Shown piece after piece: positions 42,993 to 52,769 of a stretch of 64,000 nt of DNA. The position numbers were made by a program, and so were the translations under genes. This DNA is from Nocardia bhagyanarayanae. Its GTDB lineage: Bacteria > Actinomycetota > Actinomycetes > Mycobacteriales > Mycobacteriaceae. The stretch is taken from the NCBI RefSeq assembly GCF_006716565.1, contig NZ_VFPG01000001.1, positions 2,976,001 through 3,040,000 on the forward strand, in the 5' to 3' direction. The stretch's first letter is position 1. Every line of letters starts with the position of its first letter. The notes beneath the pieces are model-generated. The model saw nothing but the letters and a program-made list of their open reading frames with translations. It made no database searches and had not been told where the DNA came from.

Positions 42993-45900
42993 GTCACCCC
43001 GCGGTGTCGCCGCTGCGGATCGCCGAGGCCCTCGGCCTGCCCCCTCCGACCGACGAACAAGCAGCGGTGATCGCCGCGCCGCCCGGGCCGACCTTGGTGG
43101 TGGCGGGTGCGGGCGCGGGCAAGACCGAGACCATGGCCGCGCGCGTGGTGTGGATGGTGGCCAATCGGCTGGTGCTGCCCGATCAGGTGCTCGGGCTGAC
43201 CTTCACGCGAAAAGCCGCGCAGCAGTTGACCGCTCGCATCCGTACCCGCTTGGCCCGGCTGGCGGGTTCGCAGCTGCTGCGCGATCTGGACGCGTCGGGG
43301 GAGCTGCGGGCCCAGCTCGCCGGCGCCGAACCCGAGATCAGCACTTATCACTCCTACGCCGGTCGGCTGCTCACCGAGCACGGCCTGCTGCTTCCGGTGG
43401 AGCCGTCGGCCACCTTGCTCACCCAGACCCAGCTGTGGCAGCTCGCGCACCAGGTGGTGCGGGCGTGGGACGGTGACCTGGACACCGATCGCACGCCGGT
43501 CTCGGTGACCGAGGCGGTGCTGGCGCTGTCCGGTCAGCTCGCCGAACACCTGGTGGAGGCCGAACAGCTGGCCGAGGCGCACACCGAGCTGGAGAAGCTC
43601 GTGCACACCCTGCCCGCCGGACCGCGTCAGCGCGGCGGGCCGAGCCAGGCGCTGCTGTCCATCGTGCAGGTGCAGCGCGAGCGGGTGGCGCTGCTGCCGC
43701 TGGTCCAGCAGTTGGCCGCCGCGCTGCGGCGACGCGGCGCACTGGACTTCGGCGCCCAGATGTCGCTGGCGGCGCGGCTGGCCGCCGAGCACCAGGAGGT
43801 GGCGGCCGCCGAGCGTGGCCGGTTCCGGCTGGTGCTGCTCGACGAGTACCAGGACACCGGCCACGCTCAGCGCATCCTGCTGGCCGCGCTGTTCGGCGGG
43901 GAAGCGCCCGCGGCCTCCGAGATGCGGCCCGAAACGGGAGGTGCGGCAAAGCGTTTGGCGGTGACCGCGGTCGGCGACCCGATGCAGTCCATCTACGGCT
44001 GGCGCGGCGCGTCGGCCGCCAACCTGCCCCGTTTCGCCACCGACTTCCCGCTGGCCCCCGGCGTGCCCGCACCGATCCTGCCGCTGCTGACCAGCTGGCG
44101 CAATCCGCCCGAGGCGCTGGCGCTCGCCAACCTGGTCGCCGAGCCGCTGCGCCGCACCGCGCTCGACGCGGGCGGGGTGACCGTCGACGCGCTGCGCGCC
44201 AAACCCAACGCCGAACCGGGCGTCGTCGCGGTGGCACTGACCGAAACCGTTGCCGAGGAGAGGGATTGGGTCGCCGAGCGGATCGCGGCCGAATGGTCCG
44301 CGCGGCACGCGGCGGGGGAGCCGCCGCCGACCTCGGCGGTCCTGGTGCGCCGCAACGCCGATGCGTCGCCGCTCGCGGAAGCGTTACGCAATCAAGGGCT
44401 TCCGGTCGAGATCGTCGGTCTCGGCGGCCTGCTCGCCACGCCTGAGGTGGCCGACATCGTCGCCACCCTGCGCCTGATCGCCGAGCCCGCAGCGGGCAGC
44501 GCGGCCGTGCGTGTGCTCACCGGCGCCCGCTGGCGCATCGGCGTCGCCGACCTCGCCGCGCTCGCCAAGCGCGCGCGGGAACTGTCCATCAGCAGACTCT
44601 CTGGCGGGGAGACCGACGAGATCACCGACAGCGCCGCGCTCGCCGCCGCGCTGCGCGAGGTCGCCCCGGAACCGGCCGAGCAGGCGGGCTTGGCCGACGC
44701 GATCGCCGATCCCGGTCCGCCGGAGAATTATTCGGCCTCGGGTTACAGCCGCATCGAGGCGCTCGGCAGGGAGCTCGCCGCACTGCGCGAACGCAGCGGC
44801 CAGCCGCTGGTCGAGCTCGTGGCCGACGTCGAGCGCACCATCGGCGTCGGTGTCGAGACCCAGGCTCGTCGCGCCATGGCCGGTACCGGAGCGGGACGCG
44901 AACACCTCGACGCGTTCGCCGAGGTCGTCGCGGGCTACGCCGCCGACACCGGCGCCACGCTGAGCGGGTTGCTCGCGTTCCTGGCCGCCGCCGAGTCGGT
45001 CGAGAACGGGCTCGAGCCCGGCGAGGTGGAGGTCGCCAAGGACCGCGTGCAGGTGCTGACCGTGCACGCGGCCAAAGGTCTGGAATGGGAGATCGTCGCG
45101 GTTCCGCACGTGGTGCGCGGCGTGTTCCCCTCGGGCGCCGCCTCGGCGACGTGGCTCGGCGCGCTGGCCGAGCTGCCGACCTCGCTGCGCGGCGACCGCA
45201 TCCAGGACGACGCCGCCGAGGGCGTCCCGGTGCTCGACCTGTCGGATCTCTACGACCGGGCCGACCTGGAAGCCGCCATCAAGGCGCACAAAGGCGCGCT
45301 GGACCGCAGGCGCCTCGACGAGGAACGGCGGCTGTTCTACGTCGCGCTCACCAGAACCGAACGGGTGCTGCTCGTTTCGGCGCACCACTGGGCCGAGACC
45401 GGCTCGACGCCCAAGGGGCCATCGGACTTCCTGCTGGAGCTGAAGAACGCGAACGAGTCGGCCGACGGGTCCGCCTTCGGTGTTCTCGACGTCGCGAGGT
45501 GGGACGATCCGCCCGAGGTCGACGCGGTCAATCCGTTCACCGACAATCCGGCGACCGCCGAGTGGCCGCGCGACCCGCTCGGCCCGCGTCGCGATCCGAT
45601 CGAGCAGGGCGCCGCCATGGTCCGTACCGCGCTGGCCGACCTGCGCGCCAAGCCCGCCGACGAGCGGCCCGCGGCGCCCGCCGCCCGGCAGGGACAGGGT
45701 GAGCGTGTCTCCGAAGGAACCGCGCCGGTGCTCGAGGCCGAACCGGACGCGCTGTTCTCGATCGACGAACTCGGCGCTTCCGCAGACGATTTCGCGCCGC
45801 CGCCCGACGATTTCGAGCCGCCGCCGGACGAGTTCCTTTCGCTCGATCGAGCGGTCGACCCGGACGACCCGGAGGGCTGGGCCGCCGACGTGGACGCGCT

Positions 45901-46588
45901 GCTCGCCGAGCACGAGGCGAGCCTCGCCGCGGCCCAAGAGGTGGAACTGCCCGGGCAGATTCCCGCCACGGCCCTGGTGGAGATGCGCGCGGATCCCGCG
46001 AAACTGGCTCGGCGCCTGCGCCGTCCGCTGCCGTACCCGCCGAATCCGCTGGCCCGGCGCGGCACCGCGTTCCACGCGTGGGTGCAGCGCTGGTTCTCGG
46101 GCACGCGGCTGCTCGGACTGGACGAACTGCCGGGCGCGGGTGAACCCGACCCGCACGACGCGAGCGTCGACGCCGAACTGGCGAGGATGCAGGACGCGTT
46201 CCTGAATTCACCGTGGGCGCACCGCAGTCCGCTCGACGTCGAGGTGCCCTTCGAGACCTCGATCGCCGGCACCGTGATCCGCGGCCGCATGGACGCGGTG
46301 TTCGCCGAACCCGGCGGCGGCTGGACCGTCGTCGACTGGAAGACCGGCGCCGAACCCGGACCCGCCGACGAACCCGCGGTATCCATGCAGCTGGCCATCT
46401 ACCGGTTGGCCTGGGCCCGCCTGATGGCCGCGCGACACGGCGGCACCGAGCACGAGATGCTCGACAAGATCGGCGCCGCTTTCCATTACGTGCGCTCGGG
46501 CCGCACCATCGCGCCCGCCGAATTGCCCGGACCCGAGGAACTCGCCGAGCTCATCCGTTCGGCCGCGCCGGTCAGACAGGACGACTGA
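42989..46588 (+). CDS. adnB: AdnB: lead helicase-nuclease subunit of the end-resection complex
   Basis: 1199 residues, GTG start overlapping the adnA stop by 4 bases. Motor domain: Walker A VVAGAGAGKTETMAARV (about residue 38), Walker B VLLDEYQDTGHAQ (about residue 283), GDPMQSIYGWRGAS (about residue 330), and [17 protein letters not shown] plus RLFYVALTRTERVLL near residues 685-795. Nuclease: GTAFHAWVQRWF (about residue 1026), VVDWKTGAEPG (about residue 1113) and MQLAIYRLAWARL. A disordered acidic linker (SADDFAPPPDDFEPPPDEF, about residues 928-950) joins the two. Intact DEYQD here against DDAQ in AdnA fits AdnB being the main motor. No Fe-S cysteines, as expected. Confidence 0.94.
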   Translation: MSHPAVSPLRIAEALGLPPPTDEQAAVIAAPPGPTLVVAGAGAGKTETMAARVVWMVANRLVLPDQVLGLTFTRKAAQQLTARIRTRLARLAGSQLLRDLDASGELRAQLAGAEPEISTYHSYAGRLLTEHGLLLPVEPSATLLTQTQLWQLAHQVVRAWDGDLDTDRTPVSVTEAVLALSGQLAEHLVEAEQLAEAHTELEKLVHTLPAGPRQRGGPSQALLSIVQVQRERVALLPLVQQLAAALRRRGALDFGAQMSLAARLAAEHQEVAAAERGRFRLVLLDEYQDTGHAQRILLAALFGGEAPAASEMRPETGGAAKRLAVTAVGDPMQSIYGWRGASAANLPRFATDFPLAPGVPAPILPLLTSWRNPPEALALANLVAEPLRRTALDAGGVTVDALRAKPNAEPGVVAVALTETVAEERDWVAERIAAEWSARHAAGEPPPTSAVLVRRNADASPLAEALRNQGLPVEIVGLGGLLATPEVADIVATLRLIAEPAAGSAAVRVLTGARWRIGVADLAALAKRARELSISRLSGGETDEITDSAALAAALREVAPEPAEQAGLADAIADPGPPENYSASGYSRIEALGRELAALRERSGQPLVELVADVERTIGVGVETQARRAMAGTGAGREHLDAFAEVVAGYAADTGATLSGLLAFLAAAESVENGLEPGEVEVAKDRVQVLTVHAAKGLEWEIVAVPHVVRGVFPSGAASATWLGALAELPTSLRGDRIQDDAAEGVPVLDLSDLYDRADLEAAIKAHKGALDRRRLDEERRLFYVALTRTERVLLVSAHHWAETGSTPKGPSDFLLELKNANESADGSAFGVLDVARWDDPPEVDAVNPFTDNPATAEWPRDPLGPRRDPIEQGAAMVRTALADLRAKPADERPAAPAARQGQGERVSEGTAPVLEAEPDALFSIDELGASADDFAPPPDDFEPPPDEFLSLDRAVDPDDPEGWAADVDALLAEHEASLAAAQEVELPGQIPATALVEMRADPAKLARRLRRPLPYPPNPLARRGTAFHAWVQRWFSGTRLLGLDELPGAGEPDPHDASVDAELARMQDAFLNSPWAHRSPLDVEVPFETSIAGTVIRGRMDAVFAEPGGGWTVVDWKTGAEPGPADEPAVSMQLAIYRLAWARLMAARHGGTEHEMLDKIGAAFHYVRSGRTIAPAELPGPEELAELIRSAAPVRQDD

Positions 46589-46642
46589 CTCGGCTGCGCC
46601 GCGAGACCCGTTCGGCCGCAGGGCGAGCCGTCCCGCGAAGAC

Positions 46643-47044
46643 CTATCGGCTCCGGCGCGCCACCTTCAACGCCGTGGTGACCAGCGGAATCTGCAACGGC
46701 AGCCGCACGACGGTTCCGATCTTCAGCGCGCGGGATGCCCTCTCGCTGCGCGCCACGTCCACGGCCATCTGCACGTTCGCGGGGAACACGACGATGAACA
46801 GCAGTGCGGCGAGCCGCCCGCCGAGCCGACTGGTGCGCGGCGCCGCGAGCGCGGCCGCCACACCGAATTCGGCGACGCCGGAGACGTAGGTGTAGTCGCG
46901 CGCCCGGCCGGGCAACGCTCGCGGGATCGTCGCGTCGAAGAACTTGGGCGCCACGAAGTGCATCACCCCGGCGCCGAACAGCAAGGCTGCCAGCAGCAGC
47001 GCGGGCCGTCGGCCATCGTCGGTGGTCGGTCGAATGTCTGCCAT
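46643..47044 (-). CDS. DoxX-like small membrane protein
   Basis: 133 residues with four hydrophobic helices: LLLAALLFGAGVMHFVAPKFF, TYVSGVAEFGVAAALAA, LGGRLAALLFIVVFPANVQMAVD and IPLVTTALKVA. The HFVAPKFFD ... IPRALPGRARDYTYVSGVAEFGVAA pattern is typical of DoxX-like proteins. Function in actinobacteria ranges from redox stress (with SodA and SseA in mycobacteria) to unknown. It is the only gene of the 38-61 kb block not in the M. tuberculosis order that I recall, so probably an insertion. ATG start with no strong Shine-Dalgarno. Confidence 0.8.
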   Translation of the reverse strand: MADIRPTTDDGRRPALLLAALLFGAGVMHFVAPKFFDATIPRALPGRARDYTYVSGVAEFGVAAALAAPRTSRLGGRLAALLFIVVFPANVQMAVDVARSERASRALKIGTVVRLPLQIPLVTTALKVARRSR

Positions 47045-47175
47045 GGGTAATCACCCTGACATTCACCGAGTGTTCGCGTCGAGTCCGAGCGGTGCGAGCC
47101 GGACCCGGTAGGCTCCCGTGCTGTGCCGGAGGGAGAAACAGTGCCGGAGGAAGACCGCGGCGAACGGGCGAACGG

Positions 47176-48249
47176 GTGAGTGCGATGCTCGGTGATTTCG
47201 GAGACCGCGCGGCCAGGGTGGGCCTGGCGACCCGTCCGGACTTCGCCCTGGTCGGCGTGCTGCGCATTCCGGAGATCCAGATCAGTCCGTGGGTTTCGCT
47301 GAGCCGCAGGATCGCGTTCGCCATCGGACTGCTGTTCACCGCGGCGACCGTGGTGTATTTGGGGCGGGCGGGCTACCGCGACAACACCGGCGACGAACTG
47401 TCCTTCCTGGACGCGTTCTATTACGCGACGGTGTCGCTGTCCACCACCGGCTACGGCGACATCACCCCGGCTTCGCCCGAGGCGCGGCTGGCGAACATCA
47501 TCATCATCACCCCGCTGCGCGTCCTCTTTCTCATCGTGCTCGTCGGTACCACCATCAGCGTGCTCACCGAACGATCCCGTCAGGCATTCAAGATTCAGCG
47601 TTGGAGGCGCAGCGTGCGTAATCACACCGTGGTCGTCGGATACGGCACGAAGGGGCGCACCGCGATCGACGCCATGCTCGGCGACGGCGTGCAGCCCGCG
47701 GACATCGTGGTGGTCGACACCGACATGGTCGCGTTGGAGCGCGCGGCCAACGCGGGACTGGTGACCGTGCACGGCTCGGCCACCCAGTCCGATGTGCTGC
47801 GACTGGCCAGCGTGCAGAACGCCGCGGCGGTGATCGTGGCGGCCAACCGCGACGACACGGCGGTGCTGGTCACGCTGACCGCCCGCGAGCTCACCAAGAA
47901 GGCCAAGATCGTGGTCGCCATCCGCGAGGCCGAGAACATCCACCTGCTGCGGCAGTCCGGCGCCGACTCGGTGGTCGTCTCCTCCGAGACCGCGGGCCGC
48001 CTGCTCGGCATCGCCACCACCACACCGACGGTGGTGGAGATGATGGAAGACCTGCTGACCCCCGAACAGGGATTCGCGGTGGCCGAGCGCGAGGTGGAGC
48101 CGAGCGAGATCGGCGGCTCGCCACGGCATCTGAGCGATATCGTGCTCGGCGTGGTGCGCGACGGCGACCTGATCAGGGTCGGCGAGCCGGAGGTGGACGC
48201 GATCGAGGCGGGCGACAAGCTGCTCTACATCCGGCGCACGGCGAAGTGA
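47176..48249 (+). CDS. potassium channel with TrkA-N (RCK) domain
   Basis: 357 residues. Membrane helix 1 ISPWVSLSRRIAFAIGLLFTA (about residue 38), pore loop FYYATVSLSTTGYGDITP with the true K+ filter TTGYGD (about residues 83-100), helix 2 PLRVLFLIVLVGTTISVL. From residue 150 the TrkA-N domain: HTVVVGYGTKGRTAIDAML (GxGxxG) and a nucleotide-binding aspartate VVVDTD, then a C-terminal TrkA-C-like part. It should gate K+ flow by NAD(H) or another nucleotide. Matches Rv3200c by position. GTG 47176 begins just after a GCGAACGGGCG run; a second start at ATG 47185 is possible. Confidence 0.9.
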   Translation: MSAMLGDFGDRAARVGLATRPDFALVGVLRIPEIQISPWVSLSRRIAFAIGLLFTAATVVYLGRAGYRDNTGDELSFLDAFYYATVSLSTTGYGDITPASPEARLANIIIITPLRVLFLIVLVGTTISVLTERSRQAFKIQRWRRSVRNHTVVVGYGTKGRTAIDAMLGDGVQPADIVVVDTDMVALERAANAGLVTVHGSATQSDVLRLASVQNAAAVIVAANRDDTAVLVTLTARELTKKAKIVVAIREAENIHLLRQSGADSVVVSSETAGRLLGIATTTPTVVEMMEDLLTPEQGFAVAEREVEPSEIGGSPRHLSDIVLGVVRDGDLIRVGEPEVDAIEAGDKLLYIRRTAK

Positions 48250-48274
48250 CGCCGTGCGGAAGTAATCTCGAAGC

Positions 48275-49174
48275 GTGTCATTTGAGTTGAACGCCATTCC
48301 TCTGCTGTCCCGCGCCGCGGTCGATCGAGCCGAGGAGATCCGCGCGGACGAGAAAGCGCTCGAGGAGGGGTGGGCCAAGGCCGGGCTGCTCCGCATCAAC
48401 CGGAGGGGGCAGGTGCGCTTCGAGGGCGGCGCGCTGGTACTGACCCCGGCCGTCGAACTGTCCGCCGAGCCGAACCCCGCGGCGGTGTTCCTCGGCGTCG
48501 CCGAGGGCAGGCATCTGTGGGCGGTGCGTGACAACGAACTCACCGGCGAGCTCACCGACCTGCGCGTCGTCGCGGGCGAGCTGGACGACTTCACCGCCGG
48601 ACTGCTCTCCACCGCGATGGCCCTGCTGAACTGGCACGACAAGTCCGGCTTCAGCGCGTACGACGGGTCGGCGACGTCGTCGGCCAAGGGCGGCTGGTCG
48701 CGGGTCACCGCGAGCGGGCACGAGGAGTTCCCGCGCATCGACCCGGCCGTCATCTGCCTGATCCACGACGGCGGCGACCGGGTGCTGCTCGCGCGCCAGA
48801 ACACCTGGCCGAAGACCTTGTTCTCGCTGCTCGCCGGTTTCGTCGAGGCAGGCGAGTCCCTGGAGCGCTGCGTGGCGCGCGAGATGCGCGAGGAGGTCGG
48901 CCTCGACGTCCGCGACATCCACTACCTGGGCAGTCAGCCGTGGCCGTTCCCTCGGTCGCTGATGCTCGGCTTCGCCGCCGTCGCCGACCCGGAGCAGCCG
49001 CTGACCTTCTCCGACGGCGAGATCGCCGAGGCGCACTGGTTCACCAGGGCCGAGGTGCGCGAGGCGCTCGACGCCGGGGATTGGTCCGGCCAACGCGAGG
49101 GCGTGCGACTGCTGCTGCCCGGCTCCATCTCGATCGCGCGCACCATCGTCGAATCGTGGGCGGCGCTGGACTGA
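48275..49174 (+). CDS. nudC: NADH pyrophosphatase, Nudix
   Basis: 299 residues. Nudix box GFVEAGESLERCVAREMREEVGL (about residues 188-210) and the NADH-specific SQPWPFPRSLM (about residues 221-231) are both present. The zinc-ribbon cysteines of E. coli NudC are absent: the corresponding segments read SAYDGS and TASGHEEFP. It cleaves NAD(H) and could remove NAD caps from RNA. TAATCT ends 6 bases before GTG 48275 and no Shine-Dalgarno is visible, so translation is probably leaderless. In M. tuberculosis NudC acts on isoniazid- and ethionamide-NAD adducts. It converges on the mycoredoxin gene with 3 bases between stops. Confidence 0.93.
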   Translation: MSFELNAIPLLSRAAVDRAEEIRADEKALEEGWAKAGLLRINRRGQVRFEGGALVLTPAVELSAEPNPAAVFLGVAEGRHLWAVRDNELTGELTDLRVVAGELDDFTAGLLSTAMALLNWHDKSGFSAYDGSATSSAKGGWSRVTASGHEEFPRIDPAVICLIHDGGDRVLLARQNTWPKTLFSLLAGFVEAGESLERCVAREMREEVGLDVRDIHYLGSQPWPFPRSLMLGFAAVADPEQPLTFSDGEIAEAHWFTRAEVREALDAGDWSGQREGVRLLLPGSISIARTIVESWAALD

Positions 49175-49177
49175 GCG

Positions 49178-49435
49178 TCAGGCCAGGGCGGCGAGGGTCT
49201 GCTTGACGGTGGCCAGTGACGGGTTGGTCGCCGTCGAGCCGTCCGCGAACTTCACCGTCGGCACCACGTGGTTGCCGTTGTTGACGCTGCCGACGAACTC
49301 GGCCGAGACCGGGTCCTGCTCGATATCGATCTCGACATAGCTGATACCGGACTCGTCCAGCTGCTTCTTCAGCCTGCGGCAGTAGCCGCACCAGGTGGTC
49401 GAGTACATGGTCAGAACGGGGTTCACGTCAGTCAC
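49178..49435 (-). CDS. mrx1: mycoredoxin (glutaredoxin-like)
   Basis: 85 residues, thioredoxin fold. Active site [18 protein letters not shown] (CGYC at residues 16-19 from GTG 49435) and the cis-proline region [11 protein letters not shown] with TNPS. This is the mycoredoxin-1 layout, which reduces mycothiol mixed disulfides using mycothiol and its reductase. It is between nudC and uvrD2 exactly as Rv3198A is in mycobacteria. The divergent uvrD2 start is about 85 bases away. Confidence 0.92.
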   Translation of the reverse strand: MTDVNPVLTMYSTTWCGYCRRLKKQLDESGISYVEIDIEQDPVSAEFVGSVNNGNHVVPTVKFADGSTATNPSLATVKQTLAALA

Positions 49436-49519
49436 GGAACCATTCAACGCTGTACCACCTCGTCCTGTTCCAGGGTTCGGCGAGGAAGGCGCGGCGGCCG
49501 GTTGTCGGACCGGGCTGCC

Positions 49520-51673
49520 ATGATGGTGCCCGTGCCCGCTATCGACCTCGACGCCCTGGACCCCGAGCAGGCCGCCGCCGTCCGGGCGCCGCGCGGGCCG
49601 GTCTGCGTCCTCGCGGGCGCGGGCACCGGCAAGACCCGCACCATCACGCATCGGATCGCGCACCTCGTGTCGGCGGGGCACGTCAAGCCCGATCAGGTGC
49701 TCGCGGTCACGTTCACGGCGCGCGCCGCGGGCGAGTTGCGCGCCCGGCTGCGCGCGCTCGGTCTCGGCGGCGAGGCGAATCAGGTGCAGGCCCGCACTTT
49801 TCACGCCGCGGCGCTGCGCCAGCTGAAGTACTTCTGGCCGCAGGTCGTCGGCGATGTGCCGTGGCGGCTGCTGGAGGGCAAGTTCGCGGTGGTCGCGCAG
49901 GCGGCGCACCGGGCCGGGCTGAGCACCGCGACCGAGAGCGTCCGTGATCTGTTGAGCGAGATCGAATGGGCGAAGTCCTCGCTGCTGGCGCCGGAGGACT
50001 ATCCGGCGGCGGTGGCCAAGCAGCGCAGGGAACCGCCGTACGACGCGGCGCGGGTGGCCGAGGTCTACGCGGGCTACGAGTCGTTGAAGACCTCCGCGGA
50101 GGGCCTGCTGCTCGATTTCGACGATCTACTGCTGCACACCGCCGCCGCGCTGGAGGACTATCCGGCCGTCGCCGACGAATTCCGCGGTCGCTACCGCAGT
50201 TTCGTCGTCGACGAGTATCAGGACGTCACGCCGCTGCAGCAGCGGGTGCTCGACGCTTGGCTCGGCGAACGCGACGATCTGACGGTCGTCGGCGACGCGA
50301 ACCAGACGATCTACTCGTTCACCGGCGCCACCCCGAGCTACCTGCTGGACTTCTCGCGGCGTTTCCCGGACGCGACGGTCGTGCGACTGGAGCGCGACTA
50401 CCGTTCGACGCCGCAGGTGGTGTCGCTGGCCAACCGGGTGATCGGTGCCGCGCGCGGCCGCATCGCGGGCACCCGGCTCCAGCTGATCGGCCAGCGCCCG
50501 GACGGTCCGGAGCCGGAGTTCACCGAGTACGACGACGCACCGGCCGAGGCGGCGGGCGTCGCGAACGAGATCGAGCGGCTGATCGCCGCGGGCACCCCGG
50601 CGGCGGAGATCGCCGTGCTCTATCGCGTCAACGCCCAGTCCGAGGCCTACGAGCAGGCGCTCACCGAGCGCGGCATTCCCTATCAGGTGCGCGGTGGCGA
50701 GGGCTTCTTCCAGCGCGCCGAGGTCAGGCAGGCCGTGCAGGCGCTGCGCCAGGCCGCCGCCCGCGACGACCTGCCCGACGGGTCCCGCCGGGGCGCGGCC
50801 CTCGTCACGTTGGTCCGCGCGGTGCTCGCGCCGGTCGGTCTGACCGCCACCGAGCCCGCGGGCGCGCAGGCGCGCGAACGGTGGTCGTCGCTGGGCGCGC
50901 TGGTCCGGCTGACCGAGGAACTGGTCGAGCACGACGCCGACCTGGAGCTGCCCGGCCTGCTGCGCGAGCTGGCCGCCCGCGCCGAGGCCAGGCACCCACC
51001 GACCGTGCAGGGCGTGACGCTCGCTTCGCTGCACGCGGCCAAGGGCTTGGAGTGGGACGCGGTGTTCCTGGTCGGGCTCGCCGACGGCACGCTGCCGATC
51101 GCGCACGCGCTCGCCGACGACGGTTCGGTCGGCGATCAGGCCGCGCTGGAAGAGGAACGCAGGCTGCTTTACGTGGGCGTGACGAGGGCGCGCGAGCATC
51201 TGCGGCTGTCCTGGGCGCTGTCGCGCGGTCAGGGCAGCAGGCGCACCCGCAGGCGTTCCCGTTTCCTCAACGGTCTGGTGCCCGACGATTCCCCGGCCTC
51301 GCGGATCGCGGCGTCGACCGGCCGTCCCGAGGGCAATGGGATACGCCCGTCCTGCCGGGTCTGCGCCAAGCCGTTGATCGGCACCTACGCCACCATGCTC
51401 GGCCGTTGCCGTCGCTGTCCCGCGGAACTCGATTCTGCGCTGTTGGAGGCGCTCAGGGAGTGGCGCGCCGAAAAGGCCGAGGCACTGCGGGTTCGGGAGT
51501 TCGTCGTGTTCACCGACACCACGCTCACGGCGATCGCCGAGCAACTGCCCGCCGACGACCGTGCGCTGGAAGCGATCCCGGGCATCGGTGCGAAGAAGAT
51601 CGTCGACTACGGGGCCGACGTGCTCGCGATCGTCGCGTCGCGAGTCCGATCGACATCACAAAACCGCAGGTAG
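49520..51673 (+). CDS. uvrD2: UvrD2 helicase with tetracysteine and HRDC domains
   Basis: 717 residues from ATG 49520 (ATG 49523 and GTG 49532 also fit). Walker [18 protein letters not shown] (about residue 31), Walker [14 protein letters not shown] (about residue 230), [30 protein letters not shown] and [15 protein letters not shown]. Then the tetracysteine CRVC ... CRRC (about residues 611-633) and a C-terminal HRDC domain with [16 protein letters not shown]. In mycobacteria UvrD2 is essential and the tetracysteine module is needed for helicase function. The WhiB7 promoter begins in the 15 bases after the stop. Confidence 0.94.
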   Translation: MMVPVPAIDLDALDPEQAAAVRAPRGPVCVLAGAGTGKTRTITHRIAHLVSAGHVKPDQVLAVTFTARAAGELRARLRALGLGGEANQVQARTFHAAALRQLKYFWPQVVGDVPWRLLEGKFAVVAQAAHRAGLSTATESVRDLLSEIEWAKSSLLAPEDYPAAVAKQRREPPYDAARVAEVYAGYESLKTSAEGLLLDFDDLLLHTAAALEDYPAVADEFRGRYRSFVVDEYQDVTPLQQRVLDAWLGERDDLTVVGDANQTIYSFTGATPSYLLDFSRRFPDATVVRLERDYRSTPQVVSLANRVIGAARGRIAGTRLQLIGQRPDGPEPEFTEYDDAPAEAAGVANEIERLIAAGTPAAEIAVLYRVNAQSEAYEQALTERGIPYQVRGGEGFFQRAEVRQAVQALRQAAARDDLPDGSRRGAALVTLVRAVLAPVGLTATEPAGAQARERWSSLGALVRLTEELVEHDADLELPGLLRELAARAEARHPPTVQGVTLASLHAAKGLEWDAVFLVGLADGTLPIAHALADDGSVGDQAALEEERRLLYVGVTRAREHLRLSWALSRGQGSRRTRRRSRFLNGLVPDDSPASRIAASTGRPEGNGIRPSCRVCAKPLIGTYATMLGRCRRCPAELDSALLEALREWRAEKAEALRVREFVVFTDTTLTAIAEQLPADDRALEAIPGIGAKKIVDYGADVLAIVASRVRSTSQNRR

Positions 51674-51681
51674 AAAATAGG

Positions 51682-51710
51682 TTGTCGGTTCCGCCGACAT
51701 TGCATATGGT
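51682..51710 (+). promoter_or_regulatory. whiB7 promoter with AT-rich WhiB7 contact
   Basis: TTGTCG (51682-51687), 17 bases, TATGGT (51705-51710), preceded by the AT tract AGAAAATAG just upstream of the -35. WhiB7 with SigA is known to need exactly such an A/T run next to the -35, so autoactivation is predicted. Transcription would start near 51717, giving a leader of about 600 bases. Confidence 0.7.
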
Positions 51711-51830
51711 GGGAATCACGCACCGGGAGGGCATTCCGGCGCGCAGAGTTTCGGACACCGGGTTGCTTCAGACCACTGGGTTCGACACCGGACAGTTTCG
51801 ACACGACGAGAACAGGAGGGAGGCAGACCA

Positions 51831-52184
51831 ATGAACGGCATCAACAACTTCGGCGCCATTGGCGTTGCGGTCGATACGTCCATGTCGGCCTCCCGGGGGA
51901 TCCTCGCATTGCAGGGGATCGGTCTGTCCTCGGTAAGTGTGTGCGGTTTTGGTACGCCGGCGACGATTTCGCCGGCGCTTCGGCCGATTCACACCCTTCT
52001 CCAGGACAAGCCCAACGGAGGCTGGCACCCGACCGCCAACGCGGCAGTCGGCGTCTTCGCCCGCGAAGCCGGCTATGAGCCGGCGGCCGAGCCCATGGCA
52101 GACATCGATCTGCGGGCAGCACGCCTCCGCACCGCACACCCAGCGACCGTGATCAGGAATCGACACAGGTGTCGACCTAGGTAG
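51831..52184 (+). CDS. upstream open reading frame in the whiB7 leader
   Basis: 117 codons starting MNGINNFGAIGVAVDTSMSA, with a very strong AGGAGGGAGG site 9-18 bases before ATG 51831. No family resemblance. The TAG stop at 52182-52184 is only 19 bases before the attenuator hairpin, which suits a model in which ribosome progress through it decides termination. A 9-bp hairpin (51955-51977) lies within it. In mycobacterial and Streptomyces whiB7/wblC leaders a translated uORF of this kind mediates antibiotic-responsive control. Whether the peptide itself matters is unknown; only the early part may be needed. Confidence 0.65.
   Translation: MNGINNFGAIGVAVDTSMSASRGILALQGIGLSSVSVCGFGTPATISPALRPIHTLLQDKPNGGWHPTANAAVGVFAREAGYEPAAEPMADIDLRAARLRTAHPATVIRNRHRCRPR
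51955..51977 (+). other. hairpin inside the whiB7 uORF
   Basis: CGCCGGCGA (51955-51963) pairs perfectly with TCGCCGGCG (51969-51977) around a 5-base loop. All-GC-rich arms make it very stable in RNA. It is a likely element of the ribosome-dependent switching of the leader. Confidence 0.55.
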
Positions 52185-52203
52185 GGGACCCATCCCAGAC
52201 CTC

Positions 52204-52246
52204 CTGGCCACGGCTCGCACGAAGCGAAACCGTGGCCAGTACTTTT
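52204..52246 (+). terminator. attenuator upstream of whiB7
   Basis: CTGGCCACGG (52204-52213) pairs perfectly with CCGTGGCCAG (52230-52239), 16-base loop, then TAC and TTTT (52243-52246). It is a textbook intrinsic terminator 79 bases before the whiB7 start, so premature termination is expected unless the leader is remodelled by stalled ribosomes. Confidence 0.88.
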
Positions 52247-52324
52247 AAGCGGCCCTTCAGCCGTTTGCCACCGGTTTCGTGGACAACTAACGAACCGCTG
52301 CAAACCGAACTGAAGGAGAACGAC

Positions 52325-52615
52325 GTGTTCCCCGCAGAGAGCTGGCCGCAGGCCACCGCTGTCACCCGGGAGGTCACCAAGGTCCTGCCTTGCCGAGCCG
52401 GAGATCCCGATCTCTGGTTCGCGGAGAGCCCGGGCCAGCTGGAACAGGCCAAGGCGCTGTGCGCGTCTTGCCCGATCCGCAAGGGCTGCCTGAGCGCGGC
52501 CATCGATCGGCGCGAGCCTTGGGGCGTATGGGGCGGTGAGATCTTCGACCAGGGTGTCGTGATCGCCCGCAAGCGTCCGCGCGGTCGTCCGCGCAAGGTC
52601 GCGGTCCCGGCGTGA
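52325..52615 (+). CDS. whiB7: WhiB7 antibiotic-resistance regulator
   Basis: 96 residues. Cys23, Cys46, Cys49 and Cys55 ligate the 4Fe-4S cluster (ALCASCPIRKGC). Then the beta-turn GVWGGE (residues 67-72) that contacts the sigma factor, and the AT-hook RPRGRPRK (residues 84-91) that defines WhiB7 among Wbl proteins. It activates intrinsic resistance genes (efflux, ribosome modification) together with SigA. GTG 52325 is chosen for AAGGAG at 52313-52318; the frame is open 31 codons upstream but these cover the attenuator. Expressed from a distant promoter at 51682 through the attenuated leader. Confidence 0.97.
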   Translation: MFPAESWPQATAVTREVTKVLPCRAGDPDLWFAESPGQLEQAKALCASCPIRKGCLSAAIDRREPWGVWGGEIFDQGVVIARKRPRGRPRKVAVPA

Positions 52616-52769
52616 GAGCCGGGCCCTGGCCTCCCCTCCCTCCGGTCGCTGAGGCCCAACCGTCCGATCCGGATACCGCCCGGGCCCAGGAACGAGAAAG
52701 CAGACGAGCCGCTCACCTCGAGATCAGGTGGGCGGCCCGTTTGCGTTGTGGGGGAGTATTTCGTGCCGG

